Part shown: one piece after another, positions 51,251-64,000 of the stretch
How the letters are laid out: each line of letters opens with the position of its first letter
Numbering within the stretch: the stretch's first letter is position 1
Assembly: GCF_021155775.2 (NCBI RefSeq)
Contig: NC_060235.2
Span: 27,072,607 to 27,136,606 of the forward strand
Direction of reading: 5' to 3'
DNA from: Neodiprion pinetum
Lineage: Eukaryota > Arthropoda > Insecta > Hymenoptera > Diprionidae
DNA: 64,000 bases
The notes under the pieces: generated by a model
Seen by the model: the letters and a program-made list of their open reading frames with translations, nothing else
Databases searched by the model: none
What the model was told of the DNA's origin: nothing
Made by a program: the position numbers and the translations under genes

Positions 51251-53694
51251 TGCGTAATTATAAATAGCTGAATAATGTTAGAAATGGTAAACATAATGTT
51301 ACCTATATAACATTTTTTTTTGTTTAATTCCGAATCAACAATATTTGAATCAAGCGAAAATTTACTAATAACCAGCTACATAGTTTTGAAATAAAAATGT
51401 CATGGTAGAAATAGCTTTTCGTCGCATTGAAAATTGCTGTCTCGACAAAAGCTAATTGTAAACCTACTATTTGAAATCGTGCGAGTGTGTTCCTATGAGT
51501 AAATTTTTATACTCCAACAGATCTCGTAATAGATTCTTTACTATCGTCCTCTCTTTTCCTTGAAGCGTATAACATCTTCTTTGTCTCACCGATTCGACTG
51601 AATTTTCGCAGAAACACAGCTCTCGCATTTACGCTAATTGCGTACTAGAGTTCAATCATAATGAATATTGATTCCCAGGTCCATTAGAAAATACGCGTAG
51701 TCAGTAGAAAATACGCTCTTCTCAATCAATTAGAAAAATTCGTGCTTTGAAGTTTGGTACGCTTCTATAGACGAAGAACAAAATTCATTGATGCAAATAA
51801 GGGAATGAATAAATACGCACCAGTCATCTTCGTTTGAAATATTTGCCGTATACGTTGATAAATGTCGGAACTATGAAACCATATTTCGCGACTACGAATT
51901 TTATTGTTGCTGAAGTTGTAAAAAAAAATGTTTTTTCTAGCATCACAGAACCGACTGAACTTGATAATACGAATTCTCCCAAATGACTGAGATGTACGTA
52001 TTTTTCAGTAACTGCATTTATTTGTCTTCTTAAAGTACTGCAATATCGGTCAGATCAGTGTTGTAAAGCAAAATTTATTAGTACACTTCCTGTGCTCATT
52101 GGATAAAAAATCGTTCAAATATTTTTTAGCTGGAAATCTATAAGTGATTGCAAAAGCAAATGAATACTCGAATGGCATTTTTGTATATTCCATATATTCG
52201 TACATGACATTACACGGACACATGACACTGACGCGTTTATGTAAAGCTTATCTTGAAGGAAAAAATTTTCGTGTGAAGATGAATTTTCAGAGAAATATCT
52301 AGTACACAAACACCATTCACCAAATAAGTTCTCATTTCGTATATTTTCATTTCGAATGATATTTCGACGTTTGCAAGATGTTTAAAGTTAATGATCAAGG
52401 TAGCATTTTTGCATCAAATTCTACACTGTTACCATGTCTCTACCCAGATTTCTGGGTAATTTAATTTTATTATATCGAAAGACTATGAAAATTTTGCCCG
52501 TATTGAGGCATGGATTATTATTACACGATGTAAACATAATTTAAATTAATCGTCAAACAGAGTTAGATAGTGATTGATTATTCATCTGAAATTAAATCAA
52601 ATAAATGCCCCATGAAGTAGCTAGAGATAAACTTGCATTTTGTTCTAATTTTAAAAGTAAGAAAGTAAGTACAAGTTGAATACTTCGTATCGATACGTAT
52701 ATCGTAAAGTTTTAATAAATAACAACCTTAACCCTTATCGCTGCTAATTTCCAATCGATTAGGTGTACTTTCTCAGACATTATACAAAAGATTTATAACG
52801 AAAGTAAAAAATTGGAGAATTAAATGTTGTCTTTTGAATCTATGCAAAGTAGAAATTGTCCCCAATAAAAATGACAAGGTCGGTAATTTTGCTAACATTA
52901 TTTGTAGATTCGCATGTAATACTAAAACCAAATCGATACAAACATATAGGAGAATAAAATTTGCACCACCAATTATTTATTTGGTAGATTATCATATTCA
53001 TACAGAAATTAGACAACTATTTACATTAAACTCTATTCATTAAGAGTGATTGTAGAAAATGTATAATTACAATTTCGCCAACATGTTAAAACCGTGATTT
53101 TCAATATTGCTGTCCATTTTCTTCCAATCAGTCTTGACTAATCATCGCGAATTGCTTCTGGGGCATTTATCTTATTTTCAAATGCAGGTAAATAATTTCA
53201 AGCGGTACTATCTAGTTCTGTATGTGACATGATTTTAATGAAATCATATTTTATAAGGAGATATATTCCATAATGGATAATATTATAGTAACTATGAAGT
53301 GTCTATTAGACGACTATAGGCCAGGTGGACGAATGAATAATAATTTTAAATCATAACAATAATTATTATAAAAATAGTAGTAACAACATTAATAATAAAA
53401 TAGTAATATTTAATTATAACGACTCAGAATATTATTTTTTAAGTGTGAGTATCGTTTCTATGGTGTACATATATCCATACTTTGGAATTAAAAGATGGTA
53501 GTTCCACTTGGGGACTGAATTGATGAAATTTTTGGTCAGAAAATAGTGCGAACAATCGAGTGAGTCTAGGAAAAGTGGAGTTTATATCTTTTGTGTCTAG
53601 AGCATAGATATTAGTAATTAAATATCGTTAATTAACAACAATTAATAATAATTGCACTTATAAATACATACATATATTATATATTATAACAAAC

Positions 53695-53710
53695 AAAAAA
53701 AAAAAAAAAA
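53695..53710. repeat. Poly-A tract
   Basis: Sixteen uninterrupted A about 30 bp before the AATAAA at 53742. It could mislead oligo-dT primed cDNA mapping of the Sdc 3' end. Confidence 0.9.
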
Positions 53711-55924
53711 CAATACTATATGTCATCGCTCCTATTCTGTAAATAAATACTGTAATGTATAAGATACATATTTCAAGGGCTTTCACTTTCAGGAATAATC
53801 CTCTCTAATACCCGCACACGATCCTGCAATCTACAGTCAACGAGGCGCCAAAGTCTTTTAAGGAAGGTGCGTAAAGAGCATTTTATCAGACTTGCTTCTG
53901 CGCTGATCTTTTATTCCCTATATCTTATAATAAACCCCTGCACATTTTGTTTGAGCTTCTATAATTTCTTATAAATTTCTAGGAAAATTTCCGTGTCTGA
54001 TCCAATGGGAAAATAGGATGATATCAGTCTCCTGTACTTACAATCTGAGAAAATGATGTATTCTTCACCGAGTTGATAATTGCAAATGATTACAGTGTTA
54101 TCCATCCCCGTCACCTGCTATCGCTCATCAAAAATTCTACAGATCTGTACGTAACATCGGAGATACATTGACTGAAGATACGTACATATTTTTAGTCGAC
54201 AACACATATTAAAAAAAAAACTTACCAGCTCCATACCAATTTGCATAATTCATAGATTCAGTATCTTATTTGAGCTACTTTTCTATTTCTGAATTGTTTG
54301 AGAAAACAAAAATTAGACAGCCGTTGAAATACTCGAGTTAATTATCCGAAGTAAATTAAACTTATCTCATAGTGAGTCGTTTTTTTTTTTCAGAAATTGT
54401 CATCACAATATAATAGATAAATATTTGTTTCTGCAGAAAAATATCAAATTTAAGCTGATATAACTTATAACTATTCGTATTACAACAAATGTTCAAATAA
54501 TTGAAATTTTTCAAATTTTGCGTAAAATTTTCTGTAATTATGTCATAATTTTAAAAATGGGCCAAAAATTCGAAAATTAGCGACTCTACGTTCGGAACGG
54601 TGAGAAATGTGAAAAAGAAAAATACGGCTGGTTGTGGGTATCTTTCAGAGTACTAACGTTGAAAAACGTCGTTCATAGGAAGATGAATGCAAAGATAAAC
54701 AATGATGGATAAATTTTTGTAAATTCAAATCTTGAAAGGAACGAAAAACTAATATCTTCCAGCTGTATGATCGTTAGCTATTTGTAAAGCTTCCCTATAG
54801 TGTCGGAGCGACTGATAAAAGCTAGCTTAAAAATCAAGCGAGATCAAGGGTAGTCATTTCATTTTGTATAGTACAATAATTTGATGAAACTAATACGAAA
54901 AAAGTGGTTAATTTGGGTGCCCTTAATCAGCCAGCTTAAAAAGTTCGCGCTCGTATTGCGTTTCGAATTCATAAAACATTATCAAATGATGTCTCTTTTT
55001 AAATTCGTTTCTCAAATAGTTCGAGAACTACTCGACCATTGAATACAAAATTACGTGTATGCATTTTTTAATGAGCAATAAAAATAACGGACGTACGCGG
55101 AATCACTTATTTATACTACTCATAATGAGTAGCAAACATTTACCGACAGTTTTCGTACAAGAAACAGTCCAACAATCGGGCAATTATCGCAAGATTGTCA
55201 CTTCCTACGGCTGCCAGATATAAAAAAAAATCGATGAAACTAGATACCTAAAAAGTAGTGACTGCATCGAATCGTATGAAGGGAGTCCACCAAGGGTTGA
55301 TGCATATAAGGGGTGCCGGGCTCTTGGGTAAATGGGTAACAGTTTTCGGAGGGTCGTTTTTATAACAGGGGTTGAAAAGTAGGCAGGGTAAAAAGCATTA
55401 GTTCAAGGAAATGGTGGACAACGCGATACTCACCTATATCAACTACGTACGTTGTAAAATATAAAGTCTTCGGATTTCTCCTATTCCACATAATTGTCTT
55501 TTCTTCAAAACTCAATTCAGCTTTGACAAGATATTGCTTATTTTAGAAAAAAATACCACAAACTAGATAAACCCGGTCCTCTCATAAACAATTCCCCATA
55601 AATTGCTTAGTAAACGTCTTATTCGTCAATGCACCTGCGGTTTGTTCAAACACTGGTGAATGCCATTTTTTCAGTTCGATAGTTAAAAAAGAATTCAAAT
55701 GAATTCAACAAAAATGATTCAAAAAACATGTTAGCCGGTAAGCTCGGCTTCTAATCCTGGTGAAAGGTTCTGAAAAGGTCCAGAAATTTGACACGTTGTA
55801 AGAAATAAAAATTTGTAACCCAAGGTGAATTTACAATGGTAATGCCTTCAGCCCCGTGTAATTTTTTGTATGTTTGACTATCGCATGCGTCTCCCCTCTC
55901 CGATTATTCTCTAACGCGCCAGTT

Positions 55925-56190
55925 GCCATCCACCATGCATTCCCCATACATTCCCCATGCATTCGACGGCAGTCTCGTCTCTGCAGGTCGCGAGCTAGTT
56001 GAACGTGAGTCGAGCTCTGCACGCTTTGAGAGGTTCATCCGAGCCCCGCGATTCAGTCTTAGGCGACAGTTTGTCGGCGCCGGTAATTCACCCTGTGCTC
56101 GATTAGCCGCGTTACACATCGTTAATTGTTCGACGTGCCGACATTTATTACAGTGCGTTCGTCTCCGTTCCAAGGGAGAAGTTTAAATTT
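55925..56190. promoter_or_regulatory. GC-rich island with promoter-like motifs
   Basis: This patch is GC-richer than its surroundings, with CpG-containing words. Near its left edge CATTCCCC is repeated twice, followed by CATTCG (about 55937-55963); CATTCC is the core of TEAD/Scalloped sites. At about 56055 TCAGTC fits the arthropod initiator, and GGTAA about 28 bases downstream is four of five for a DPE. Open frames exist on both strands with no recognisable domain. It may be the promoter or first exon of a neighbouring gene; transcription direction is unproven. Confidence 0.25.
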
Positions 56191-58875
56191 AATCGGAGTA
56201 TACGGCGAATATTGAAGTTCCAAATTCTGCTGCAAACATAATTGATACAAGCTCTTGAATGTGAGTAGATAGAATTTATAATCTACATAGATTATGTACT
56301 TATTGTGTTTGTGAACCATTTCCTGTGACTCATTCCGTCGGTACATATTATAAACTTTATTTCAAACGAGTTCACGCGCCTCTCATAACGCTGCACTGTT
56401 ATGAATGAAACATTTCTCAATCATTGACAGGTTTGAATATCTACCCTTACTTTTGAATCTTACGTACATTCTATACATACATCTGTATTATTATATACTT
56501 TTTTATATATATTTTGCGTGAATATAAAATTAATTATTATTTTTACCCGAAGAATTCTGCTCCACTAATTTATGCGTTAATTTCTTTATTTTTCAATTGT
56601 ATGACATACGATTCTTATTCGAAATTTGAATGTGTAAAATGGGTACGCTAAGTATCGGCGACTTTCGATCGATCAAGGTTGGTCAAAAATCTACAATAAT
56701 AACGTCTTAAAGAGTAAATGAAACTTGATTAGTTATCGAAAAATGCAAAATGATAGCCTTGGGAATAAATATTGCGTTGATGTGTATTCGTTGATTATCA
56801 AAACTTTGGAAAAGTGTAAACTTCAGGTTCAGATAAATAGCTTGTGGTTAAATTGCAATATATTGCCTATAATTAGTGCTTACAATCGAAAATAATCCAT
56901 GTAAATCGAATCGGCGTGCAAACAATCCGAAAATCGTAAAGTTCCAATGCACTGAGTTCCCGTATCGACTTCTTACAGATATAATCCCATATGAATGTTT
57001 AACATCTAGCTAATTTTATCAGATTGAAGTTAGTATAACGTTAGCGTGACGATGCATACTCAGGAAAAGCTGTCTTTTTGCAACTTTCAGATCATCTGAA
57101 ATTTGTAAAACCTCAGTAACGCAGAACGTGCTGATATTTTAACAACAAACTCCTTCGAATTCATTCTCAAATTGCAAATTAATGATTTTTTTCGTAATAT
57201 TTAATCAGATTAACGTTACCAACTTCAACCTTGTCTATTTTGTGTGTCGAGTTCCTTACAACGCTTCGTTTGAATCTCTTGCAAGTACCCAGTTCTAGCT
57301 ATAATATACATATCCACATACCCCTCGTGCATTTACACATAAGTTATACGCGTCTATATTTTGTTTCCCTAATGTAATCAACCTCAATGTATATACTTTC
57401 TCCATTTTCTAGTACGTAAATGAATACCGTGCCGTTAGATATTATTCTTCACCCTTACAATTCAATTGCTACAAGTGATTTGAAACGTCACATTTTCTTT
57501 GTCTATTTATTCTTGACCAGTTAGCTCATTGTCGGTCGCGTTCGCATTTTACCGACCAGCCGCAAGAGTCGATCGTGCGAAATGTTCTGTAGCCACCAAG
57601 AAATGACGCGATGAAATTACTCGTTATCAATTAAGAACGATGCTTCGCCGCAACCGCATTGCAGGTACCGAATACAACGTCTTCATCGTTATGTCATTTA
57701 TAATCCACCGAACCCATGACGTCATTTAACACTCTGTTTGATTTAGGAGCTTGTAGGCATAATAATTGATAATCGATACTTTTTTGATCATCTTATATTA
57801 CGAGACGATCGCGTGTTGAGTGCAGTTATTAAATTAACACGTTCGTAAGCTACAGTAATTTTCCTAGAAATGCAAAAATGAAGAGTGAAGTTACCACTTT
57901 AGAAAGGTGAAAAACTTTGTAATCTTGTTTAAATTCACTTTACGACGGATTGACCGGTTTGGAAACTTGTTTCTTACAAAATTCATCGTAACAGTGTTTT
58001 TTTTCTCTCAATAGTCAATTCAATATTTCTATTTGTTGATCAAAATCAATATCGGTGCAATGTCTTGGTAAATTGAATATTCGACGATATTAACGTGATG
58101 AAAATTAATTGTCGGGTTGGAATTCTAGGCAATTGTCTTCTGAATCAAATTACTCGTTGCAGATTGAAATCGAATGGGCATATCGGATTTTTCACCATGT
58201 TAAAACGATCGGGGATAAAAAAATCGTGGTCTGAGCCACTGTTCATACTTTTAACCTCGCTTTCTTTTTTCCATTCCTAAAACAATCATCGTAGATTACA
58301 AACGTATTGATTTTCATTTAACGCACCCACTAAACGATTGCTTTTTCATGCCAAGCGTACCTCGCGTGCATTATGGGGTTTAGGTTTAATTGAATCTACC
58401 GAAGTGCATAATGCTAGGAGTCATGGCACTCATCACACGGATGGATATTGTATATGCGGCAAGCCCATCCCAGGAGGAATGGAGCATTTATTTTACAGGA
58501 TGACGGTGGCGTTCGTGTTCATGTTCATTCATTCATTCAACCGAAAGTTACCGTTTTACTCCGCATCTCTTTTATACACTCGACAAAGCATCAAAGATGT
58601 GGCCTTAGTGTATTCGAGTCTTCATTTATCTAAAAGCAACATGCCTTTATTTGAGTAAACCAACACTTTTTGGACGATTTAGAGATATTTTGGAAATGTT
58701 TCAGAAATTGAGTTTTATTTTCAAAATTTGCGTTCTTCCTACAACGTGAGAATGATTCTACAAAATGCATAGCAGCAATCGATTTGTCATAAAATTTTAC
58801 TCCTATTTCATACATCTGACGATTATTTAATATGCACTATATCACGAGAAAATTGTAGAAATCGAAAATCAAAAC

Positions 58876-58893
58876 TGTACACTATAGTGTACA
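58876..58893. other. 18-bp perfect palindrome
   Basis: TGTACACTATAGTGTACA reads identically on both strands. It could be a dimeric protein-binding site or a chance product of AT-rich sequence. Confidence 0.7.
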
Positions 58894-59764
58894 AAAAAAG
58901 GGAATGGGTTAAAGTCGGAAATTTTTCTAAGACTTCAGCAGTAGCAAACGATGTTACATTGGTTGTGAGTTATAGGGATATGTAGAGGAAAATATTTCAC
59001 TGAGCGGTAACAATTAATGAATCTCATATTTGATAATGAAAGAGTACATTAGATATAAGAAACACGTGCGAGACTTGAATCCATGTACAATATTGTATTC
59101 TTCGAGCTTAGCGCAGGTACCGACTCAATTTGCTCCACCCTAATCTCATCATCACTACCTTTGTGAATGACTATAATTATCTAACAAGCAATTTTGTATT
59201 TACTCAACGCGTCGAGAACGTTTTCAACCAGGCTGGTATTATGTACGTGCATGACTGTAAGTATAGCCCCGTATTTGGTCAGGCCCACTGGGCAAGATTA
59301 TGGGGAGACTGTAACATCATGCCATAAATATGTCGTGGCATAGGTATGGGGTACATAAATACCATGATACCTTACCCCGTAAACGTGAGTATATCTATAA
59401 TGACAAATAAACGTCTACCCACATAAAACATAAAATACTCGCAGGACACGTGTAAAATTACGTGTATACATTGCACCTTGCATAGTGGAAATTTTTTTTT
59501 GAAATGAGTCGGATTAGAGAAGTCGTAAAGTGATATAGAGTGGCCATAAAAACTAGGTTTTGGGATTTTAAGGTAGGTTTCGCAAAACCACCATTAAATT
59601 CTTCGATAAGCTGCATTACAGTGACAGTTATGATCGGATGTAAAAATCAAATCCATAGGTTTTGTGCAGAAGTTATTCGGAGGCTGTAACTTCGAGCTTT
59701 AAAATATGATTAGCCATTTTTCGAAAGATGATAGTATGTGGTACGCTTTCTAAGCTGTATCGTA

Positions 59765-60194
59765 CACTGATTGTGAGAGAAATTTTTACTTCCAGTTACC
59801 GCTCAGTCTTTGACTATTTTCATTTATTACCACAATCGAAAAATATAATTCTAGGCACAAAATAAAAATTAGTTTTCTAGCTGTTACCGGAAAGTCTAGC
59901 ACCCGCTGCTATTCTTTCTCATTACGATCACTGTTGCTTTATTTTCTTGTAACTGTTGCGAAAATTTAATGCTTGTGCAACAATAAATTGACGTTAAAGG
60001 CTTGTTTAACTGAAAAAGTAGAGTAAACCTCACAAACTGATTTCGCGTTGCAATTACCAAAAAAGGATCGACAATAGCGCAAAATGGTTACGCGTACCTC
60101 GTTTTTCGTAATTCCAACAATATTCAAACAGTTTTTTTTAACGACACCTATTTTACTGAATTTTTCTAGTTACTATAACAAATGAAATTTTCAG
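59765..60194 (-). mobile_element. MITE copy I, full length with decayed ends
   Basis: Reverse-oriented copy. The left end reads CACTGATTGTGAGAGAAATT, as if a few bases were inserted in the terminal repeat, and the right end has decayed to AAATTTTCAGTTCC. The interior matches the consensus throughout. It is the only copy I see downstream of Sdc. Confidence 0.88.
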
Positions 60195-61135
60195 TTCCTG
60201 TTCAAGGTTCCCCCAGCTTTTGAAAAGACCTCGGACTGAAATCTTATTATTATGCGTGCGACGTCAGTTGGGGGGTGAGTTTGAGTAATGCAACTAACTG
60301 CTTTGCAAATTTAAGACCGAAACACGAAGCAGTTTGAAAGTTCGATACAAAAGTAAGCACTGTGCATCGCGTTTAACTTATTGGATAAGAAACGAGCCAT
60401 AAATGAAAGACCTTTACGATAACCAGTTCGACTGGAAATGTAAAAAAATGCGTTCAGCACCGCACGTGTCCCGTAAATCCCCTCCCATTCCCAAAGCCCA
60501 CCCTTCCAGGCCATAAAAATTTCATTTCTTTTTCTTTTGCCCGGTCAGAGGAATGGTAACTAAAGTCGGCGAGGAAATTTAGCGCACATGTAGATAACAA
60601 GAACGAGATTTTACGGAGTCCAATTACGAGAAGCATTCACGCACATGCCATGCAAATGATTTCTCGTCACAGCGAAGGCAATGCCACATGAAATGCCGTT
60701 AAATTCATTTAACAAAATAATTTTCACAACATCTTCAATTATACATACATCATAAAATAACGTTACAAATCCTGTGCTACGTAAGTGTAGATTCTCGTCG
60801 TCATATTACACACGAGTAATCCGTACAACGCGTAGCGTCTTTCTCTCTCTCACGAATTCCTGTAAATTTCACGTCACTTCCTTCAGTGAGATGTCATCCT
60901 GACACGAAGACGTAAATCTATAACATCTGTATACCTATATACGTATGTACACTGTACGTAAATTCTAGCGTATGCGAGGGATGTAGACATTCCTAGTTTC
61001 CACAACGTCAAACGGAAGGATGTTACAGGAAATAAACAAAAACGTGGAGGTCAAGATACGTGACGTTTCCGCACTCTACGGCGGGTATAATTTTCTTTGT
61101 TTGTTATGAATATATGGGCCAGAAGCAGGGCGAAC

Positions 61136-61147
61136 GGGGGGGGGGGG
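61136..61147. repeat. Poly-G tract of 12
   Basis: Twelve uninterrupted G followed at 61208-61250 by long T runs. The frames crossing them are low-complexity artefacts. Confidence 0.9.
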
Positions 61148-62206
61148 AAGTCGTCGTCCGTGTACGTATAACGCATTCCCTATTTTCTCTTTGTCCCACA
61201 CGCTGTTGGTTGTCGTTATTTTTTTTTTTTATTTTTTTTTTCCTTATTTTTTCCTCTCCTCGTGAATAAGCCGAATATGCGTGGGGCCGGCAGGGCAGCG
61301 AGTCTGCAGGCACGCGTGCTTCTTTTATCCTCTTTTTTCCTCTCTTGTCTTCCTCGTGTCTTTTTTGTGTCCTCGACACCTCCTCGCCCCCTTCCTCGAT
61401 CCCAGTCGAGACGCGACTCGGCCGCACGCAGCCCATTCTAATTACATTAAATACAGGCGTTAAATAATTCGGCATCACGCTCGCGCATCTACAGCGTATC
61501 TTTGTGTGTGCGCCTCGAATGCTACTCCGTTTCTATCCTAGTTCGACTGCGGTGGATACGTGATAATGAGGAGCCAACGTTAGCGCGTCTTCGGCTGGCT
61601 AGGAAAATATCGACTCGTTTGATCGGATGTCGAAATGGAACCGGTGGATGTGTATTCACTGTACGTACACAGGGTGTCCCGTTATTCGCGTATAGACAAG
61701 CTATAATAGTGGTGCTGGCATGAGAAATGACGTTGGGAAAGTATAAATGTTATTTCCTTAGTGCGCCTGTATAATAGCTTAGGTAATTATTTACCCATTC
61801 GAGATGATATCGTGAAAGTCACAGGAAACTAAACACCCAAATGCGCGTACGCCAAATCGTGTGATTCCATTAGTAGATTCATCGAATTCGTGCCGAATCT
61901 TTCGTCTGCTGGTCAAGTTGACCATCTCAGTTACGGCCAGACGGTCGATATCGAATTTGGAAGGCATCTTGAGGTTACTTTTTTGTTTTCAGAATTTGAA
62001 ATTGTCAAAATGTGACGGATTTGTACTAATCTCGAAACGCTTTCGCATACAAAGTTGGCTGGCCTCTAGAAATAAACGGAAAACTTGACGCATGTACGCG
62101 CGTCGGGTGTTCAGTTGCCTGAGATTATCGTCGTATAAATTATAAATTTCCTTGATTACGATTTTGAACGAAAAATTTGTCGGGCTAAATTGTGAGAAAC
62201 TAGTAA

Positions 62207-62480
62207 ATCTGGATGAAACCTGCTATCCGGGAATTTTTGAAAACAACGATTACGCGTCTGGAACGGAAATTCAAAAATTCACAGTAACGGTAAAAAAAAA
62301 GCCAGCTATTTGAGATTTCTCAATTTTTACTTCACTTCAGATTCGCAATCGGTTACTTCGGACACCTCCGGGCATCAAGATAAAATCAATTAAATAACTT
62401 CTTGCATTTTTCATCCTCCAAATTGAATCCGCTATTTTTTCAATCCAAATTTTGAGTTCAGGTTCGTAATCAACGACCTT
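62207..62480 (+). repeat. Old dispersed repeat, second copy
   Basis: Direct-orientation relative of the Sdc intron repeat at 42951-43245, sharing TGGATGAAAC, ATTCGCAAT, the ACTTCTTGCATTTTTCATCC block and AAATTTTGAGTTCAGG. The minus-strand frame at 62337-62612 runs through it and is probably a chance frame. Confidence 0.55.
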
Positions 62481-64000
62481 ATAATCAGAGTTAGAAAAAT
62501 ATACATCGCACCGCAAATGTAGAAATAGCCTGGTTCTCGTGTAGCGTCTGAGCTTCGTTAATATGTGCCATAGAGATATTTCACGTATACTATTGCACTT
62601 TACCACGCTCATATTTCAAGCACAACACCGCTACAGGCGTATTATATTGCGGGAGTTATGGGACACTTTGTATACTACACGAATAAGCTTTTAGCTTCTG
62701 TCAGGCATAACGTAGGTAAAGAAAATACTCATTTCCAAAGGAAAAGATTATAAGATACAGGGTACCGATAAAAACCAATCGACTCAATCCTAATTCCCGC
62801 TGATGCGTTCGGATCGATCAGAGTTCAAAGTTAGGAGCAAGGCATAGATAATGCTGAATCTAACCGCCGATATCGAGCCAACGATTTATAAAAAGTTCTT
62901 ACACGCAGTGATTTTTGCACATAAGCTAAAAAGTCTTGAATAGTTATGGGCAGAAACAGTTGCGATGTAGGATATAAATAATAGTCGCAGAAGAATGTAA
63001 GATAGATTTTTCTCGTCGTTTTCAAACAATTGGAGAAATTATCGTACATAGCTTAGTCTCCGAGGAGTTTATAAATAATGCACAAAGGCATCGTATCCGA
63101 TTTTACGAACCTTTGCACGAATTAAGTTTAGCTCACACCAACTGCATACTAATGTCTGCATCGTTTCCGGTCACGGCTGTGTTTCTACCGTCGCAAAAAT
63201 AAGTTAACACGCAGAATGTAGCCGCGCAGTCTGCTACAATAACTATACGTCTGCGGTATCGTGTGGATATTTTACCTACATGGATCGTTTCACCAACTAT
63301 CAGGCAGTTGCAGTTCTTCAGGGTTAACATTTCGATGGTACTACTATTGGCTGTTTCTATCAAAAAATTTTATACCAGTTCCTATGAATCAATGAAACCA
63401 AAAGTAATCAGGTCACGTTTGTTAGGATGCAATTGACTCTCATAGTAATAATCACGTACGCGAAACGAAATTTTTAGTCAAGTTAATACCGTGAATTGAT
63501 ATTTCGTTATTTACTCACAAGCAAAACGTCCCAATTTACCAAAGGGGACTTGCGAATTCCGATTTGGAGAAATTATATATTTTTTTCCAATTTGATGACT
63601 GTCTCCAACAAATATATATATTTCACTTTGCTATGTATCTGAAATGTCAAATCAGATGACCGAATGTCAAAACTTGACTTGGCTCGTATCCAAATGTACT
63701 TTTTGAACAAAGAAAATTTGAAATACGTGTAAGATATTCATGACAAAAATTATTTCTCAAGAAGTGTGACATTTTTAACTTTTGTAAGAAAATTTATTAA
63801 TTTCAAACTTCAATTTTGTCATTATTTTCACAAAATCTCTACTTTCTACTCACATTTTGATACGTTATTGTCGTAGCAAACAATATTCCAATATTCTTAT
63901 TGAAGATTCGAAGAATTTCACTTCTTCTTATGTACTCCGTCATACACATGCATAAATTAGTTGTCTAAGCAATAACAGAAATCAGTTACATTGAAATTCA

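Larger units (their letters stand above)
48514..53760 (+). other. Sdc: Probable long Sdc 3' UTR / downstream flank
   Basis: From the Sdc stop this AT-rich stretch carries no MITE copy and no credible coding frame. Possible polyadenylation hexamers AATAAA occur at about 49751, 50249, 50345, 50371 and 53742. Two exact Pumilio-type elements of form TGTANATA are visible, at 49468-49475 and 53738-53745; the second overlaps the last hexamer. The 3' end cannot be fixed from sequence. Anything from about 1.2 to 5.2 kb of UTR fits, and the distal part could be intergenic. Confidence 0.45.
53761..59764. other. Probable intergenic stretch
   Basis: AT-rich. The only notable parts are the GC-rich, promoter-like island at 55925-56190 and the palindrome at 58876. 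No coding gene is supported. Confidence 0.55.
60195..64000. other. Probable intergenic stretch
   Basis: Contains a C/T- and G-rich low-complexity zone at about 61130-61430 and the old repeat at 62207-62480. The 124-codon minus-strand frame at 61104-61478 is Lys/Arg-rich because of the T and CT tracts. No gene is supported. Confidence 0.55.

Noticed and set aside
58338..58658. 106-codon plus-strand frame
   Set aside because: No recognisable domain, a second frame overlaps it, and no splice or promoter context supports it.
61104..61478. 124-codon minus-strand frame rich in Lys and Arg
   Set aside because: Produced by poly-T, CT-rich and poly-G tracts; low-complexity translation only.

Overview
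The window looks like nuclear DNA of a holometabolous insect. It is AT-rich, has long introns with GT-AG splice sites, carries many short non-autonomous DNA transposons and microsatellites, and has no operon-like packing of genes. A hymenopteran, perhaps a sawfly, is my guess from overall sequence character; this is not proven by anything I can see here.

The only protein-coding gene I can support is the 3' half of syndecan (Sdc), the transmembrane heparan-sulfate proteoglycan, on the + strand. Four exons (42277-42475, 45772-45860, 47090-47255, 48332-48513) join in frame into 211 residues. They encode an acidic ectodomain segment with Ser-Gly glycosaminoglycan attachment sites, a proline- and lysine-rich linker, a second acidic Ser-Gly segment, and the hallmark transmembrane helix, RMRKKDEGSY cytoplasmic motif and C-terminal EFYA PDZ ligand. 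The start codon and signal peptide are not identified and probably lie upstream of the window or in short exons I cannot recognise.

Layout: 1-42276 is intronic or intergenic DNA with no supported exon. It holds eight copies of a roughly 430-bp TA-flanked MITE, an older terminal-inverted-repeat element into which one of those copies is inserted, a diverged repeat pair, a GC-rich partial tandem duplication and a tRNA-like relic. 42277-48513 is Sdc coding exons and introns; one intron holds a striking 20-bp-arm hairpin and an old repeat. 48514 to about 53760 is AT-rich, MITE-free DNA that could be a very long Sdc 3' UTR. 53761-64000 is probably intergenic, with a ninth MITE copy, a second copy of the old intronic repeat and a GC-rich, promoter-like island near 55.9-56.2 kb.

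Most open frames of 60-160 codons in the window are chance frames. They overlap on both strands, lack recognisable domains and often coincide with GC-rich patches or MITE copies. I found no CRISPR array, rRNA, intact tRNA, transposase, viral gene or gene cluster.
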